Shown here: positions 24,324 to 33,150 of the stretch, piece after piece | Layout of the letters: each line of letters opens with the position of its first letter | Position numbering within the stretch: the first letter of the stretch is position 1 | Origin: [Clostridium] asparagiforme DSM 15981 | GTDB lineage: Bacteria > Bacillota > Clostridia > Lachnospirales > Lachnospiraceae | Length of the DNA: 64,000 nt | Assembly: GCA_025149125.1 (NCBI GenBank) | Contig: CP102272.1 | Span: forward strand, 4,464,001 to 4,528,000 | Direction: 5' to 3' | Notes under the pieces: generated by a model | What the model saw: the letters and a program-made list of their open reading frames with translations, nothing else | What the model was told of the DNA's origin: nothing | Database searches by the model: none | Translations under genes and position numbers: made by a program

Positions 24324-25685
24324 TTATCCCAGAAAATGGTTCATCACAAGCAGCACCGCCAGCGCCGCGAATCCCGACAGCGTGGTGGTCACGCTCCACA
24401 CCCGCATCTGCTCCCTGGTGTCGCTGATTCCGATGGACTCATTGATCACCCAGAAATAGGAATCGTTGAAATGGGAAAATGGGATCGCGCCGATGCAGGC
24501 GGCCAGCGCCGCAAACACCGGATTTAAGTTCAGCGTTCCGATCATGGGCGCCACCACGGAGGCGGCCGTCATCATCGCCACGGACCCGGACCCCTGAGCC
24601 ACTCTCAAAAGCGCCGCGATCAGGAACGGAAGCAGCAGGGGCGGAATGCTGGTTTTGATAATGTTGGAGGCGATGTACTCCCCCAGTCCGCTATTCTGGA
24701 TGATCATTCCCAGGGCTCCGCCGCCGCCCACCAGGAGCATGAGCTTGCCGCTGGCCTTCAGTCCCTCTTCCATCGCGTTTAAGGTGTCGTTCTTGCCAAA
24801 CCGGCGCATCAGCCCGTAAATGGCGATCAGAAGTCCCAGGGCCAGGGCCACGATGGGCTGGCCCAGCAGGGAAACCACGCTGTTTTCCACGCCGGCCGAC
24901 TTTAGCCCGGTCTTTAACAGGATCAACAGAATGGGAAATAATATGGGCGAAAACGCCGTCAACGGCGAGATCGAAAGGGCGCCGCTGTCCGCTGCCGCCG
25001 CCTCGGGCTCAGCCTGCGTCTGCCCTGGCTCATATTCCCTGGTCCAGCCTTCCCCGTCCGGTATCTGGCAGATTTTCCTGCCCAGGTATTTTCCGTAAAT
25101 CAGGCTGACCAGAATAATGGGAACGGAGAGCACGGTGCCGTAGAGCATAAACTGCCCGATGTTCACATTCAGGATTCCCGCCACTCCGATGGGACCGGCC
25201 GCCGGAGGGACCAGCGAATGGCTGGCCACCAGGCCGCCCGCCAGGGCGATTCCCAGGGCCACCACGGATTTTTTCGTCTTTTTTGACAGCGCCTTCATAA
25301 GCGGAGCCAGAATAATGAAACCCGAGGTACAGAAAATGGAGAGCGAGGTCACAAACCCGGAGATTGCCAGCGCTTCCTCCTCCCTGTTTTTTCCAAATAT
25401 CTTGATGAACGTGTTGGCCATCACCCGGGTGGCCCCCGACATCTCCAGCAATTTTCCCAACATCACGCCGAAACCGATGATGATGCCGATGCTGCTGAGG
25501 GAATTGCCGAATCCCTTTGTAATGGATGCGATCACATCCTCCTGACCCATGCCGCCGAACAGTCCGATAAAAATGGAACAGATGATCACCGCCAGAAACA
25601 CGTGAATCTTCGTCTTTGTAATCATCAGCACCAGTATCACCAGCCCCAGCGCCAGACCCAGGGCCATTCTCAAACCTTCATCCAT
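24324..25685 (-). CDS. GntP-family acid-sugar permease
   Basis: A 453-residue protein with 12-14 hydrophobic segments of the gluconate:H+ symporter family. The segments [35 protein letters not shown] and [15 protein letters not shown] are typical of GntP/GntT proteins. It lies between a four-carbon acid-sugar kinase and a PdxA2-type dehydrogenase in one operon, so it probably imports D-threonate, D-erythronate or a related acid. AGGAAGGGGAG precedes the ATG. Confidence 0.92.
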   Translation of the reverse strand: MDEGLRMALGLALGLVILVLMITKTKIHVFLAVIICSIFIGLFGGMGQEDVIASITKGFGNSLSSIGIIIGFGVMLGKLLEMSGATRVMANTFIKIFGKNREEEALAISGFVTSLSIFCTSGFIILAPLMKALSKKTKKSVVALGIALAGGLVASHSLVPPAAGPIGVAGILNVNIGQFMLYGTVLSVPIILVSLIYGKYLGRKICQIPDGEGWTREYEPGQTQAEPEAAAADSGALSISPLTAFSPILFPILLILLKTGLKSAGVENSVVSLLGQPIVALALGLLIAIYGLMRRFGKNDTLNAMEEGLKASGKLMLLVGGGGALGMIIQNSGLGEYIASNIIKTSIPPLLLPFLIAALLRVAQGSGSVAMMTAASVVAPMIGTLNLNPVFAALAACIGAIPFSHFNDSYFWVINESIGISDTREQMRVWSVTTTLSGFAALAVLLVMNHFLG

Positions 25686-25717
25686 ATGTCACACTCCCCT
25701 TCCTGTTTAAGATAAAA

Positions 25718-27004
25718 TCAGATCACGGTCTCAAAATACTCCATACACTGCAGCAGGGTGTCCTCCCTGCCCACCAGTCCGCCCTTGGTGATCATGGGCA
25801 GTCCCTCATGGGCGCCTCCGATGGTGTTGGAATAGATGGCTAACGGAATCACCTCGCCCTTCACATTGAAGCCGGAGATTCCCAGTTTTTCACAGAATGC
25901 CGCCGCCACGTCGCCTCCCGAGGCGTAGACGCCACCCACCCGTCCGTCCATTTCCTGCACCAGGTCGTAGAGAACCTGGGCGATGGTGTCCGTGATCACA
26001 CCGGCGCACTCTTTCTTGGAACAGTGCTCCGCCCCGTCCACGCTGGACAAATCCAGCACGTCCTCCTTGGATTCCGTGGTGGTGATCACCAGAATGCCGT
26101 GGGACTCCTCCGAGCGCAAAACTGCTTCCTTCACCCGCTCCATCTCCCGGGCGCGCCTGTCCGCCCGGAAGAATTCCCCGGCGTTCATCCGCACCACCAG
26201 CGGGTTGGCGATTTTCTTCAGGTACTGAAGCTGCTGCCTGGTCAGGTCGCTGGCGCTTCCAAGGCCGCACAGCAGCTTTTTCTGGATCGCCTCTTTCTTG
26301 TGCTTAAACAGATTTCCGGCCAGGGCCGCCGTGAAGGAACCCGGGTCAATGGCCGCGATCTTAAGCCCGCTGGCCGCGCAGCAGGCGGCAATGGCCTCAA
26401 TGTCCCGCACGGTGCGGGCGTCCATCACGATGATGCGGTGCTGCTTGGCGGTCTCCAACAGCTGTTCCAACAGCTTCCCGGAGCTCTCCAGCACCTTCTC
26501 CAGGCCGATGTAGCCCACGCTGTGTCTGGACTGCTGCCGGATGATCTCTGTCACTCTCGACGTATGTACCGGCGCCGTCGGGTCCTTGGCCACCTCCGTC
26601 ATCTGCAGGGGAACCTCGTTTACCAGCAGAATGTCCCCGATGCAGGTGCGCCCTGATCCAGGAAAGGAGGCCACTACAACGGCCCGGTAATCCTCTCCCA
26701 GATAATCCAGGATGCTGTCGATCTCCGCTCCCACATTTCCCCGCAGCGTGGAGTCCACCCGCTTGCTGTACAGAATGGATTCGTTTCTGGGAAACAGGGC
26801 GGCCGCCTCCTGCACCCTGGCGTATGCCTCCGTCCCACTGATCCCTCTGCTGTTGGTGCTGATGCACAGCACGTCGTAATCCTCAAACTGCTCCATGTGA
26901 TCCGTTTTCAGGATGGTCCCCACCTTGAAGCCGTTCTGCGCCAGTATGGCTCCGGTGTCATTGGCTCCGGTCAGATCATCCGCAATAATGACTGTGTTTA
27001 TCAT
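25718..27004 (-). CDS. Four-carbon acid sugar kinase (DUF1537 family, DtnK/OtnK type)
   Basis: A 428-residue kinase. The N-terminal substrate domain has IIADDLTGANDTGAI, and the C-terminal nucleotide domain has YASGGDVAAAF and GGAHEGLPMITKGGLVG. DUF1537 proteins phosphorylate acid sugars such as D-threonate (DtnK), D-erythronate or 3-oxo-tetronates (OtnK). Pairing with a PdxA-type dehydrogenase, and no OtnC/OtnI genes nearby, favours D-threonate/erythronate kinase. The start at 27004 is set by GAGGAGG. It is the first gene of its operon. Confidence 0.9.
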   Translation of the reverse strand: MINTVIIADDLTGANDTGAILAQNGFKVGTILKTDHMEQFEDYDVLCISTNSRGISGTEAYARVQEAAALFPRNESILYSKRVDSTLRGNVGAEIDSILDYLGEDYRAVVVASFPGSGRTCIGDILLVNEVPLQMTEVAKDPTAPVHTSRVTEIIRQQSRHSVGYIGLEKVLESSGKLLEQLLETAKQHRIIVMDARTVRDIEAIAACCAASGLKIAAIDPGSFTAALAGNLFKHKKEAIQKKLLCGLGSASDLTRQQLQYLKKIANPLVVRMNAGEFFRADRRAREMERVKEAVLRSEESHGILVITTTESKEDVLDLSSVDGAEHCSKKECAGVITDTIAQVLYDLVQEMDGRVGGVYASGGDVAAAFCEKLGISGFNVKGEVIPLAIYSNTIGGAHEGLPMITKGGLVGREDTLLQCMEYFETVI

Positions 27005-27081
27005 AGTAAACCTCCTCAGGAAATAATCCTTCACTTCTCCTCTTATAAACTTCACGGGCCCGTCTCAATGTTTATAGGCAC

Positions 27082-27173
27082 ATTCTAGCCGTCCGCCCGG
27101 GCCACGTCAACGCTTTGGCCCGATTTGTTCGTTTCCGGGGGATTAAAAAAATGTGAAGGAAAAAAACGAACAA
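27082..27173 (-). promoter_or_regulatory. Promoter and candidate operators of the acid-sugar operon
   Basis: On the minus strand TTGACG (27110-27105), a 17-bp spacer and TAGAAT (27087-27082) form a plausible promoter. Upstream, TTGTTCGTTT (27125-27134) and AAACGAACAA (27164-27173) form a perfect 10-bp inverted repeat with centres 39 bp apart. Downstream, ACGGGCCCGT (27054-27063) is a 10-bp palindrome near the transcript start. The DeoR regulator at the end of the operon is the likely ligand for one of these. Confidence 0.6.
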
Positions 27174-27218
27174 CCGCCTGCAGGCTGCTCCGGCGGCCCA
27201 TTGCATGCAACAAAAAAC

Positions 27219-27259
27219 AGGGATTCCCAAAGGCCCCTGAATGCCTTTGAAAATCCCTG
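27219..27259 (-). terminator. Terminator after the UPF0340 gene
   Basis: A long imperfect stem joining 27219-27234 and 27243-27259 (CAGGGATT with AATCCCTG, plus inner AAAGGC with GCCTTT). On the minus strand six T follow. It closes the unit that ends at 27289. Confidence 0.85.
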
Positions 27260-27288
27260 CCGGAATTTCAGTTTTCGATTGATTGGCG

Positions 27289-27861
27289 TTACATCAGCTC
27301 CTCATCATAGTGGGCGCGCACCCCGCCGATGAATTTTAACCGCGTCCTGGCGCAGACCACGTGGGCGGAACCGATCTCCTTTGTCGCGATTCTCACCGGA
27401 ACCGCCACGTCCCGCAGGTGCATGCCGATCAGCGTGTCGCCGATGTCGATGCCCGCGTGGGCCCGGATGTGCTCCACCGCCACCGGGTGATTGAGTCCGG
27501 CGTAAGCCGCAGTGGCAAAGGAACCGCCCGCCTTCAGCTGGGGAACCACGTTCACCGGCTCATAGCCGTAACGCCGGGCGGCTTCCTCCTCAAGAATCAG
27601 CGCCCGGTTCAGGTGTTCGCAGCACTGAGCCGCCAGGTAGATCCCTCTGGTCTTTAACTCCCCGTAAATGGCCTCGAACACCGCCTGGCCGATCTCCCCG
27701 CTGGAGTGGGAGCCGATGCGGAAGCTGTCGATCTCGCTGGAGGAACAGCCCACCACCAGAATCTGGCCTTCCCGCAGCTTCGCCGCCTCCAAAAGCTCTT
27801 CCACCACCTTTTTGGCCTGCTCTTTGATTGTCTTTAGTTCTATGGTGTCCATCATATCCAT
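27289..27861 (-). CDS. UPF0340 / DUF436 family protein (YwlG-like, TIGR01440)
   Basis: A 190-residue soluble protein with LVVGCSSSEIDSFRIGSHSS, AAQCCEHLNRALILE and the C-terminal HVVCARTRLKFIGG, all characteristic of the UPF0340 family. Its molecular function is unknown to me; conserved Cys and His residues are visible. The start at 27861 is chosen because family homology begins there, with an AAAGG site. It follows holA by 32 nt and is probably co-transcribed with it. Confidence 0.85.
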   Translation of the reverse strand: MDMMDTIELKTIKEQAKKVVEELLEAAKLREGQILVVGCSSSEIDSFRIGSHSSGEIGQAVFEAIYGELKTRGIYLAAQCCEHLNRALILEEEAARRYGYEPVNVVPQLKAGGSFATAAYAGLNHPVAVEHIRAHAGIDIGDTLIGMHLRDVAVPVRIATKEIGSAHVVCARTRLKFIGGVRAHYDEELM

Positions 27862-27893
27862 CGCCTTTCCCTTTCTACGTTCAATGTAATTGT

Positions 27894-28871
27894 TCAATAA
27901 TGATTGGCAATCAGAAGCTCCACCGCCAGCCGGTCGGCCAGCTTGCCGGTCTTCACCGCTTCCTCCGCGTCCACGCACAGGTTCACATAGGAAAAAATCT
28001 GCTCCTTGGTAAAGCTCTTGGCCTGCAGCATGATCTTGCCCGCCACAAAGGGGGCCAGCTTCAATTTGGACGCGATGGTGCTCTTGTCCATGCCTTTGCC
28101 CATCAGCTCCTTCACCTGGAGAATCTGGTTGAACTGCCGGGCGATGAGAAAGAGAATCCGCATGGGCGGCTCCTTCAGAGTCAGAAGGTCCTCGTACAGG
28201 TCCATGGCCTTTCGCGTCTGACGGCTGGAAATGGCCGTAATCATGTCAAAAATTTTATTTGTCACCTGGGTGACACAGACCGCCTCCACATCGGCGTCCG
28301 TGATCACGTCCCGCCCCAGGGTGTAGCTGATCAGCTTGTCCAGCTCCGAGAGAATGTTCTCCATGTCGTCCCCGGTCTTGCTGAGAAACAGATCCATGGT
28401 GCGGCCGGTGATCTTCTTTCCCTCCCGGGCCAACACTCCCGCAGCCCAACGGGCCAGCTGGGCCGGCTCCTGGCGCACCATCTCCGCCGCGTAACCGTAC
28501 TTCTTCACCGCCTTGTACAGCTTGCTGCGCTTGTCCACCTCGGTCTCCACAAACAGCAGACAGGTGGTGTCCGGCACATTGGGCAGATATTCCGCCAGGC
28601 TTTCCGCCTCCCCGCCTCCCTTGAAGAATCCGCTGTCCTCCACCAGAATCAGCCGCTTCTCCGCGAAAAACGGCATGGTGTCCGCCATCCCCAGAATCTC
28701 CGGAACGTTGATCCCCTTGCCCTCGTAATAGTTGTAGTTCATGGTGTCCCCGCCGGTGACAGCCTCCTTCAGCCGGTTCTTGTAGCTCTTTTTGAGAAAT
28801 GCCTCGTCCCCGAACAGCAGGTAGGCGGACTTAAAGGAGCGGTCCTTGATGTCTTGGTTCAGTGTCTGCAT
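27894..28871 (-). CDS. holA: DNA polymerase III delta subunit
   Basis: A 325-residue clamp-loader subunit that opens the sliding clamp during replication. The N-terminal AYLLFGDEAFLKKSYKNRL, the FFAEKRLILVEDS strand and the C-terminal ARQFNQILQVKELMGKG region match bacterial HolA (YqeN). In many Bacillota holA lies between comEC and rpsT. Here those genes are about 17 kb away on either side. An AGGA-type site precedes the ATG. Confidence 0.94.
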   Translation of the reverse strand: MQTLNQDIKDRSFKSAYLLFGDEAFLKKSYKNRLKEAVTGGDTMNYNYYEGKGINVPEILGMADTMPFFAEKRLILVEDSGFFKGGGEAESLAEYLPNVPDTTCLLFVETEVDKRSKLYKAVKKYGYAAEMVRQEPAQLARWAAGVLAREGKKITGRTMDLFLSKTGDDMENILSELDKLISYTLGRDVITDADVEAVCVTQVTNKIFDMITAISSRQTRKAMDLYEDLLTLKEPPMRILFLIARQFNQILQVKELMGKGMDKSTIASKLKLAPFVAGKIMLQAKSFTKEQIFSYVNLCVDAEEAVKTGKLADRLAVELLIANHY

Positions 28872-28985
28872 GTATACTTATCCTCGTCTGGTTTGTTGGC
28901 GCAGTCTTGGGCGCGCAGTGACCGCACCCGTATCTGTGTTCGACTCTATTATATCCCATGGAAATTTCAAATGCAAGGGTGGGCG

Positions 28986-30626
28986 TCAGCTCCGATTCTC
29001 CCGATTCTCCCGCAGGTACACGCATTTTCCGTCCACGAACGCGGCCAGCACGGCGATTCCTGCGATCTCCTCCACCGGCGTCTCAAAGGGATTTTTTTCC
29101 AGAATCACAAAATCGGCCAGCATCCCAGGGCAGATCCGGCCCTTGCGTTCCTCCTCAAAGGAGGCGTACGCCCCCGCGCCGGTGAAGGAATCAAGCGCCT
29201 CCTGCACGGTCATGGCCTGGTCCGGCAGGTAGGGGCCAAGGTGGTCCCGCAGGGTTTTCCTGGTCACGGCGCACTGGATTCCGGCCATCACGTCCGGCTG
29301 CTCCACCGGGCAGTCGGAGCCGTTGGACACGCGGACGCCGTAGTCCATCAAGGTTTTGAAGTTGTAACTGCTCTTTGCCAGCTCCTCCCCCACCCGCTGT
29401 CTCACGATGTGGATGTCATAGTCCAGGAAAATGGACTGAACGTAGGCGTGCAGTCCCAACTCCCGAAATGCCTCCAGCTGGTCCGGCCTGGTGATCTGGC
29501 AGTGCACCACGCCGTGGCGGTGATCCCCGCGCGGACAGCGCTCCAGAACTTCCCGGTAAACCGCCAGCACGTCGTCCAGGATTCCGTCACCGATGGCGTG
29601 GATCGCGGCCTGCATGTTGTGCTCGTGTGCGTAGCCGATCATTTCCCGGAACTGGTCCCGTGTGTAGATGGGAATGCCCTGGGTGCCCGGATCGTCCGCG
29701 TAGGGCCGGGAGAGGTAGGCGGTGCGGGACCCCAGGGAACCGTCCCCCAGCATTTTTAGCGGGCCGATGCGAAACCAGCTGTCGCCCCATCCGGTGTTGT
29801 ATCCGGCCCCGATGAAGCGTTTTAGCTCCTCCAGGCTGGGAAACTGGGACTGTTCGTTCACGCGCACCGTCAATTTCCCCTCCTGCTCCAGCTCCCGGTA
29901 CGCCTCAAGCGTCTCCTCCCACGGCACGTTGGGGAAGGCCAGGAAATCGTCGGACTGGCTGGAGGTCACTCCATAGCGGTTCAGAGCCGCGCAGGCCGCA
30001 AGTATCATTTCCTTAATCTCGCCGCGGTCCGGAGCCGGGATGAAGTTATACACCAGATCCATGGCATTTTCCCGGAAAATCCCCAGAGGCTCCCCGTTTT
30101 CGTCCACCTCGAAGCGGCCGCCCTCGGGCTGCGGCGTACTGCCCGTGACGCCAGTGATTTCCAGCGCCCGGGAATTCACCACACAGGCGTGTCCGCAGGC
30201 CCGGGCAATGCAGATGGGCACGTCCCTTGACACCTGGTCCAGGTCGTAGCGGTTGGGAAAGCGTTTCACATCGGCAAAATAGTCCTGGTTCCAGCCCCGG
30301 CCCCGCAGCCATCCCCCTGCCGGGTCCGGATTGGCCCGGTGGAAACGGCGCAGCTCCTCCTGAACCTCTGCCAGCGACGAGGTGTGACGGCTCAGGTCCG
30401 CCGCCTGCAGGGAATATCCGAAATTGACCAGGTGCATGTGGGAATCGTTGAACCCCGGGCAGACAAACCGCTTGTCCAGGTCCACGACCCGCGTTTCGGC
30501 CGTCCGATAGGTCATGGCTTCCTCCGTGCCGCCGGCATAGAGAAAGCGGCCGTTCTCCTGGACAAACGCCTCGCAGAGCGGCAGCGCTCCGGTGTACACG
30601 GCTCCGTTTGTGTAGATTGTTCGCAT
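28986..30626 (-). CDS. YtcJ-like metal-dependent amidohydrolase
   Basis: A 546-residue cytoplasmic amidohydrolase of the YtcJ / N-substituted formamide deformylase group. It has FVCPGFNDSHMHL (metal-binding His-x-His), DGSLGSRTAYLSRPY, IHAIGDGILD and VSNGSDCPVEQPDVM. The substrate is unknown; the family acts on amides and cyclic amides. The start at 30626 is chosen for AAAGGAG upstream. It is transcribed away from the AAA+ gene, with a possible promoter TTGCTC-18-TATACT on the minus strand (30701-30672). Confidence 0.9.
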   Translation of the reverse strand: MRTIYTNGAVYTGALPLCEAFVQENGRFLYAGGTEEAMTYRTAETRVVDLDKRFVCPGFNDSHMHLVNFGYSLQAADLSRHTSSLAEVQEELRRFHRANPDPAGGWLRGRGWNQDYFADVKRFPNRYDLDQVSRDVPICIARACGHACVVNSRALEITGVTGSTPQPEGGRFEVDENGEPLGIFRENAMDLVYNFIPAPDRGEIKEMILAACAALNRYGVTSSQSDDFLAFPNVPWEETLEAYRELEQEGKLTVRVNEQSQFPSLEELKRFIGAGYNTGWGDSWFRIGPLKMLGDGSLGSRTAYLSRPYADDPGTQGIPIYTRDQFREMIGYAHEHNMQAAIHAIGDGILDDVLAVYREVLERCPRGDHRHGVVHCQITRPDQLEAFRELGLHAYVQSIFLDYDIHIVRQRVGEELAKSSYNFKTLMDYGVRVSNGSDCPVEQPDVMAGIQCAVTRKTLRDHLGPYLPDQAMTVQEALDSFTGAGAYASFEEERKGRICPGMLADFVILEKNPFETPVEEIAGIAVLAAFVDGKCVYLRENRENRS

Positions 30627-30671
30627 GGCTTTAACTCCTTTGGGGAAATAATGAAGGTTTCTGATCTGTCT

Positions 30672-30701
30672 AGTATAACACCGGCAGGGCGGGAAGAGCA
30701 A
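30672..30701 (-). promoter_or_regulatory. Possible promoter of the YtcJ-like gene
   Basis: Minus-strand TTGCTC (30701-30696), an 18-bp spacer and TATACT (30677-30672), about 46 nt before the ATG. The -35 is moderate. Confidence 0.5.
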
Positions 30702-30780
30702 TGGGATCGGGTTGTGAATTAAAAATGAATAAAAATGCAAAATAATTGCTGCGACGGCTAGTCACAGAGCTGTTGTCTTG

Positions 30781-30953
30781 GTATAATAAGGAAACGTAGT
30801 GCTGATCATCAGCCTGGCGGCTGGTGACAAAGTATAATTAAGGAAACGTAGCGCTGATCATCAGCCTGGCGGCTGGTGACAAAGTATAACGAGGAAACGT
30901 AATGCTGATCATCAGCCTGGCGGCTGATGACAAAGTATAACGAGGAAACGTAG
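30781..30953 (+). repeat. Three tandem 51-52-bp repeats, each with a hairpin, upstream of the AAA+ gene
   Basis: Four copies of GTATAAY-N2-4-AGGAAACGTA (the GGAAACG parts start at 30790, 30842, 30893 and 30944) enclose three hairpins at 30806-30827, 30858-30879 and 30909-30930. Each hairpin is TCATCAGCC, loop TGGC, then GGCTGRTGA. The first two carry a T-G pair, and the third is fully paired because G became A, so the stem is kept. Unit lengths of 52, 51 and 51 bp are about five helical turns. The first TATAAT (30782-30787) looks like a promoter -10, so the array may form the leader RNA of the AAA+ gene. Confidence 0.9.
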
Positions 30954-30992
30954 CTATTCTTGTCTACTAAAATCCACAAAGGAGTATCCGTC

Positions 30993-32477
30993 ATGCCAGT
31001 ATTTGATTTCAACGACGCATCGGAGGTCAACGCACCGTCCGAGTGTACCTACACCACATACCAGTCCAGCCACGCCACTGCTTCCCCCGACCAGCCGATT
31101 CTGGTGCTGGACAACCGGAAGCGGGCCTGGAAGCACCATTCCTGCGGTCTTTTTACCAATCCCATCAAGCGCACCGCCTTTGAGTTCAAGGATGAGGACG
31201 GCACGGCCAGCGCCGATATTTTACAGATCGATGCCCGCTTCGTCAGCCTGCTCCGGTGGCTGGGGGAAAACCACATCAATGTGCGCCTGTCCGGCGAGAA
31301 CCGCGAAAACGGCTACGCGGTCTACCGGATCCGTGAAATCGCCTTCGGGGGCGGAACTAAGCTCTCGGCTGAGGACGGATTTCTCCAGTTTATGATCGAC
31401 CGGCTGTTTGCCAGCAGCGCGCCCACGGAGGAGCAGGAGGACGAGGACCAGATGGAGGACGGCGACGACATGAAGCTCACCAGCCTGCAGAGCATCACGG
31501 ACTTCATGACCTGCGCGGGCCGCACCCTGCCCGACAACATCCGCCTCTGGGCCCGCAGAAACCTGGCGGTGGCCCGCTCCCATGAGGTCTCCCCCGAGGA
31601 ACGGCGTCACGCCCAGCGCGCCCTGTCCATTATGATGAATATCCAGTGGAAAAGCAATTATTTCGAAGCCATTGATCCAAAGGAGGCGCGCCGGATTCTG
31701 GACGAGGAGCTCTACGGAATGGAGCGGGTCAAGCAGCGGATCATCGAGACCATTATCCAGATCAACCGCACCCACACGCTGCCTGCCTACGGCCTGCTGC
31801 TGGTGGGCCCCGCCGGAACCGGAAAGTCCCAGATCGCCTACGCGGTGGCCCGTATCCTGAAGCTGCCGTGGACCACCCTGGACATGAGCTCCATCAACGA
31901 CCCGGAACAGTTGACCGGCAGTTCCCGAATCTACGCCAACGCAAAACCCGGCATTATCATGGAGGCATTCTCCATGGCGGGCGAGTCCAACCTGGTGTTT
32001 ATCATCAACGAGCTGGACAAGGCCGCCGCCGGAAAGGGAAACGGCAATCCAGCGGACGTGCTGCTGACCCTGCTGGACAATCTGGGCTTCACGGACAATT
32101 ACATCGAGTGCATGGTTCCCACCGTGGGCGTTTACCCTATCGCCACCGCCAACGACAAAGGCCAGATCAGCGCGCCGCTTATGTCCCGCTTCGCGGTGAT
32201 CGATATCCCGGACTACACGGCGGAGGAAAAGAAAATCATCTTCCAACGGTATTCCCTGCCCAAGGTATTAAAACGCATGAGTCTGCATGAAAATGAATGC
32301 ATCATCACCGATGAGGCCCTGGACGCGGTGATCGGAAAATACGCGGACACCACCGGCATCCGCGACCTGGAGCAGGCCGCGGAGCATCTGGCCGCCAACG
32401 CGCTTTACCAGATCGAGGTGGACGGCGTGCGCGAGGTTAGATTTGACGGAGAGATGGTGAGGAAGTTGTTGGGGTGA
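30993..32477 (+). CDS. Lon-like AAA+ ATPase without protease domain
   Basis: 494 residues. The N-terminal 210 residues are unrecognised and include an acidic stretch (EEQEDEDQMEDGDD). The AAA+ module (about 230-490) begins LYGMERVKQRIIETI, then Walker A GPAGTGKS, Walker B VFIINELDK and a sensor-2-like TGIRDLEQAAEHLA. These are closest to the Lon ATPase domain, but the protein ends there and lacks the Ser-Lys protease. It may be a remodelling ATPase or motor. AAAGGAG at 30978 fixes the start at 30993. A 51-codon gene and a DUF1284-like gene follow closely. Role unknown. Confidence 0.85.
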   Translation: MPVFDFNDASEVNAPSECTYTTYQSSHATASPDQPILVLDNRKRAWKHHSCGLFTNPIKRTAFEFKDEDGTASADILQIDARFVSLLRWLGENHINVRLSGENRENGYAVYRIREIAFGGGTKLSAEDGFLQFMIDRLFASSAPTEEQEDEDQMEDGDDMKLTSLQSITDFMTCAGRTLPDNIRLWARRNLAVARSHEVSPEERRHAQRALSIMMNIQWKSNYFEAIDPKEARRILDEELYGMERVKQRIIETIIQINRTHTLPAYGLLLVGPAGTGKSQIAYAVARILKLPWTTLDMSSINDPEQLTGSSRIYANAKPGIIMEAFSMAGESNLVFIINELDKAAAGKGNGNPADVLLTLLDNLGFTDNYIECMVPTVGVYPIATANDKGQISAPLMSRFAVIDIPDYTAEEKKIIFQRYSLPKVLKRMSLHENECIITDEALDAVIGKYADTTGIRDLEQAAEHLAANALYQIEVDGVREVRFDGEMVRKLLG

Positions 32478-32491
32478 AAGGAGAAGTTGAA

Positions 32492-32647
32492 ATGAAAAAA
32501 AGTTTGATTGGCATTGCGATTCTCTTGTTTGCGATTCTATTGCAGCAATGTAGTGCTGGGATGGAGATATTCACATTAACGATCGGACTTGTGGGACTGA
32601 CGACAACAATTTTTTATGGAGTTAAGTCAGACCAGAGAAAATCGTAA
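32492..32647 (+). CDS. 51-residue small membrane protein
   Basis: A short ORF, MKKSLIGIAILLFAILLQQC at the N-terminus, with two hydrophobic segments (about 4-20 and 25-43) and a basic, polar tail (SDQRKS). AAAGGAG, which overlaps the stop codon of the AAA+ gene, lies 8 nt before its ATG, so it is probably translated and coupled to it. Codon use is AT-rich, unlike the ATPase gene. Cys20 does not sit in a clear lipobox. Function unknown; a membrane partner of the ATPase is a guess. Confidence 0.65.
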   Translation: MKKSLIGIAILLFAILLQQCSAGMEIFTLTIGLVGLTTTIFYGVKSDQRKS

Positions 32648-32663
32648 TTTATAGGAGACTTTT

Positions 32664-33140
32664 ATGATTGTCATTAAACCCCATCATCTGATCGATATCA
32701 TTAAACTTTATGGAGCAGGCGTTGAGCACTTTGTGCCGGATGAATTGTATCAGCATGACTTCTATAAAGTTGCGAATCTTATGATTGAAAACCTGGACAC
32801 GGAATTGCAGTTTACCATTTATGGGGATGATATTTGCAGACCGTGTAACCGATTCAAAGATTCCCGCTGCAGCGATCCTTTGGATCACATCAGAGGCTAT
32901 CACTGTAAGGATACATACAATCAGGCATTAGATTCAAGGCTGATTAATCAGTTAAAACTGGATCAGAACGCTATTTATACCGCAAGAGAATTTATTGAAA
33001 TATTGAGCAGCGACAGAGATATTATATTTCATGTATGGCTGGAAGAAGATAGCGAGCTGACGGAGAAACGGAATCGTTTGTTTCAAGCGGGATTAAAAAA
33101 GCTGAGGAATGTGGACAGGAAAATGCAGGTGCGCGACTGA
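32664..33140 (+). CDS. DUF1284-like protein
   Basis: A 158-residue soluble protein starting MIVIKPHHLIDII, with a cysteine cluster in GDDICRPCNRFKDSRC and a further Cys in GYHCKD. The PHHL motif and DDICxPC motif match the DUF1284 family, which may bind metal or Fe-S through the cysteines; function is unknown. AGGAGA precedes the ATG. It lies 16 nt after the small membrane protein in the same direction. Base composition is clearly more AT-rich than most of the window, suggesting transfer together with the following toxin-antitoxin locus. Confidence 0.75.
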   Translation: MIVIKPHHLIDIIKLYGAGVEHFVPDELYQHDFYKVANLMIENLDTELQFTIYGDDICRPCNRFKDSRCSDPLDHIRGYHCKDTYNQALDSRLINQLKLDQNAIYTAREFIEILSSDRDIIFHVWLEEDSELTEKRNRLFQAGLKKLRNVDRKMQVRD

Positions 33141-33150
33141 AAAATCGTGA

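Noticed and set aside
27828..29759. 643-codon open frame on the plus strand
   Set aside because: It is antisense to holA and the YtcJ-like gene, which have clear family motifs and ribosome sites; GC-rich DNA often leaves such frames open. Its translation is His/Gln/Arg-rich with no domain.
30781..30953. CRISPR array
   Set aside because: Units are contiguous near-identical repeats with no variable spacers, and no cas genes are present.
30809..31030. 73-codon minus-strand frame with repeated YVSSLYFVTSRQADDQ
   Set aside because: The peptide repeat only mirrors the DNA repeat. The first unit is 52 bp, which breaks the frame between units, and no ribosome site is seen.
31221..32246. 341-codon open frame on the minus strand
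   Set aside because: Antisense to the Lon-like ATPase; low-complexity His/Gln/Val composition and no ribosome site.
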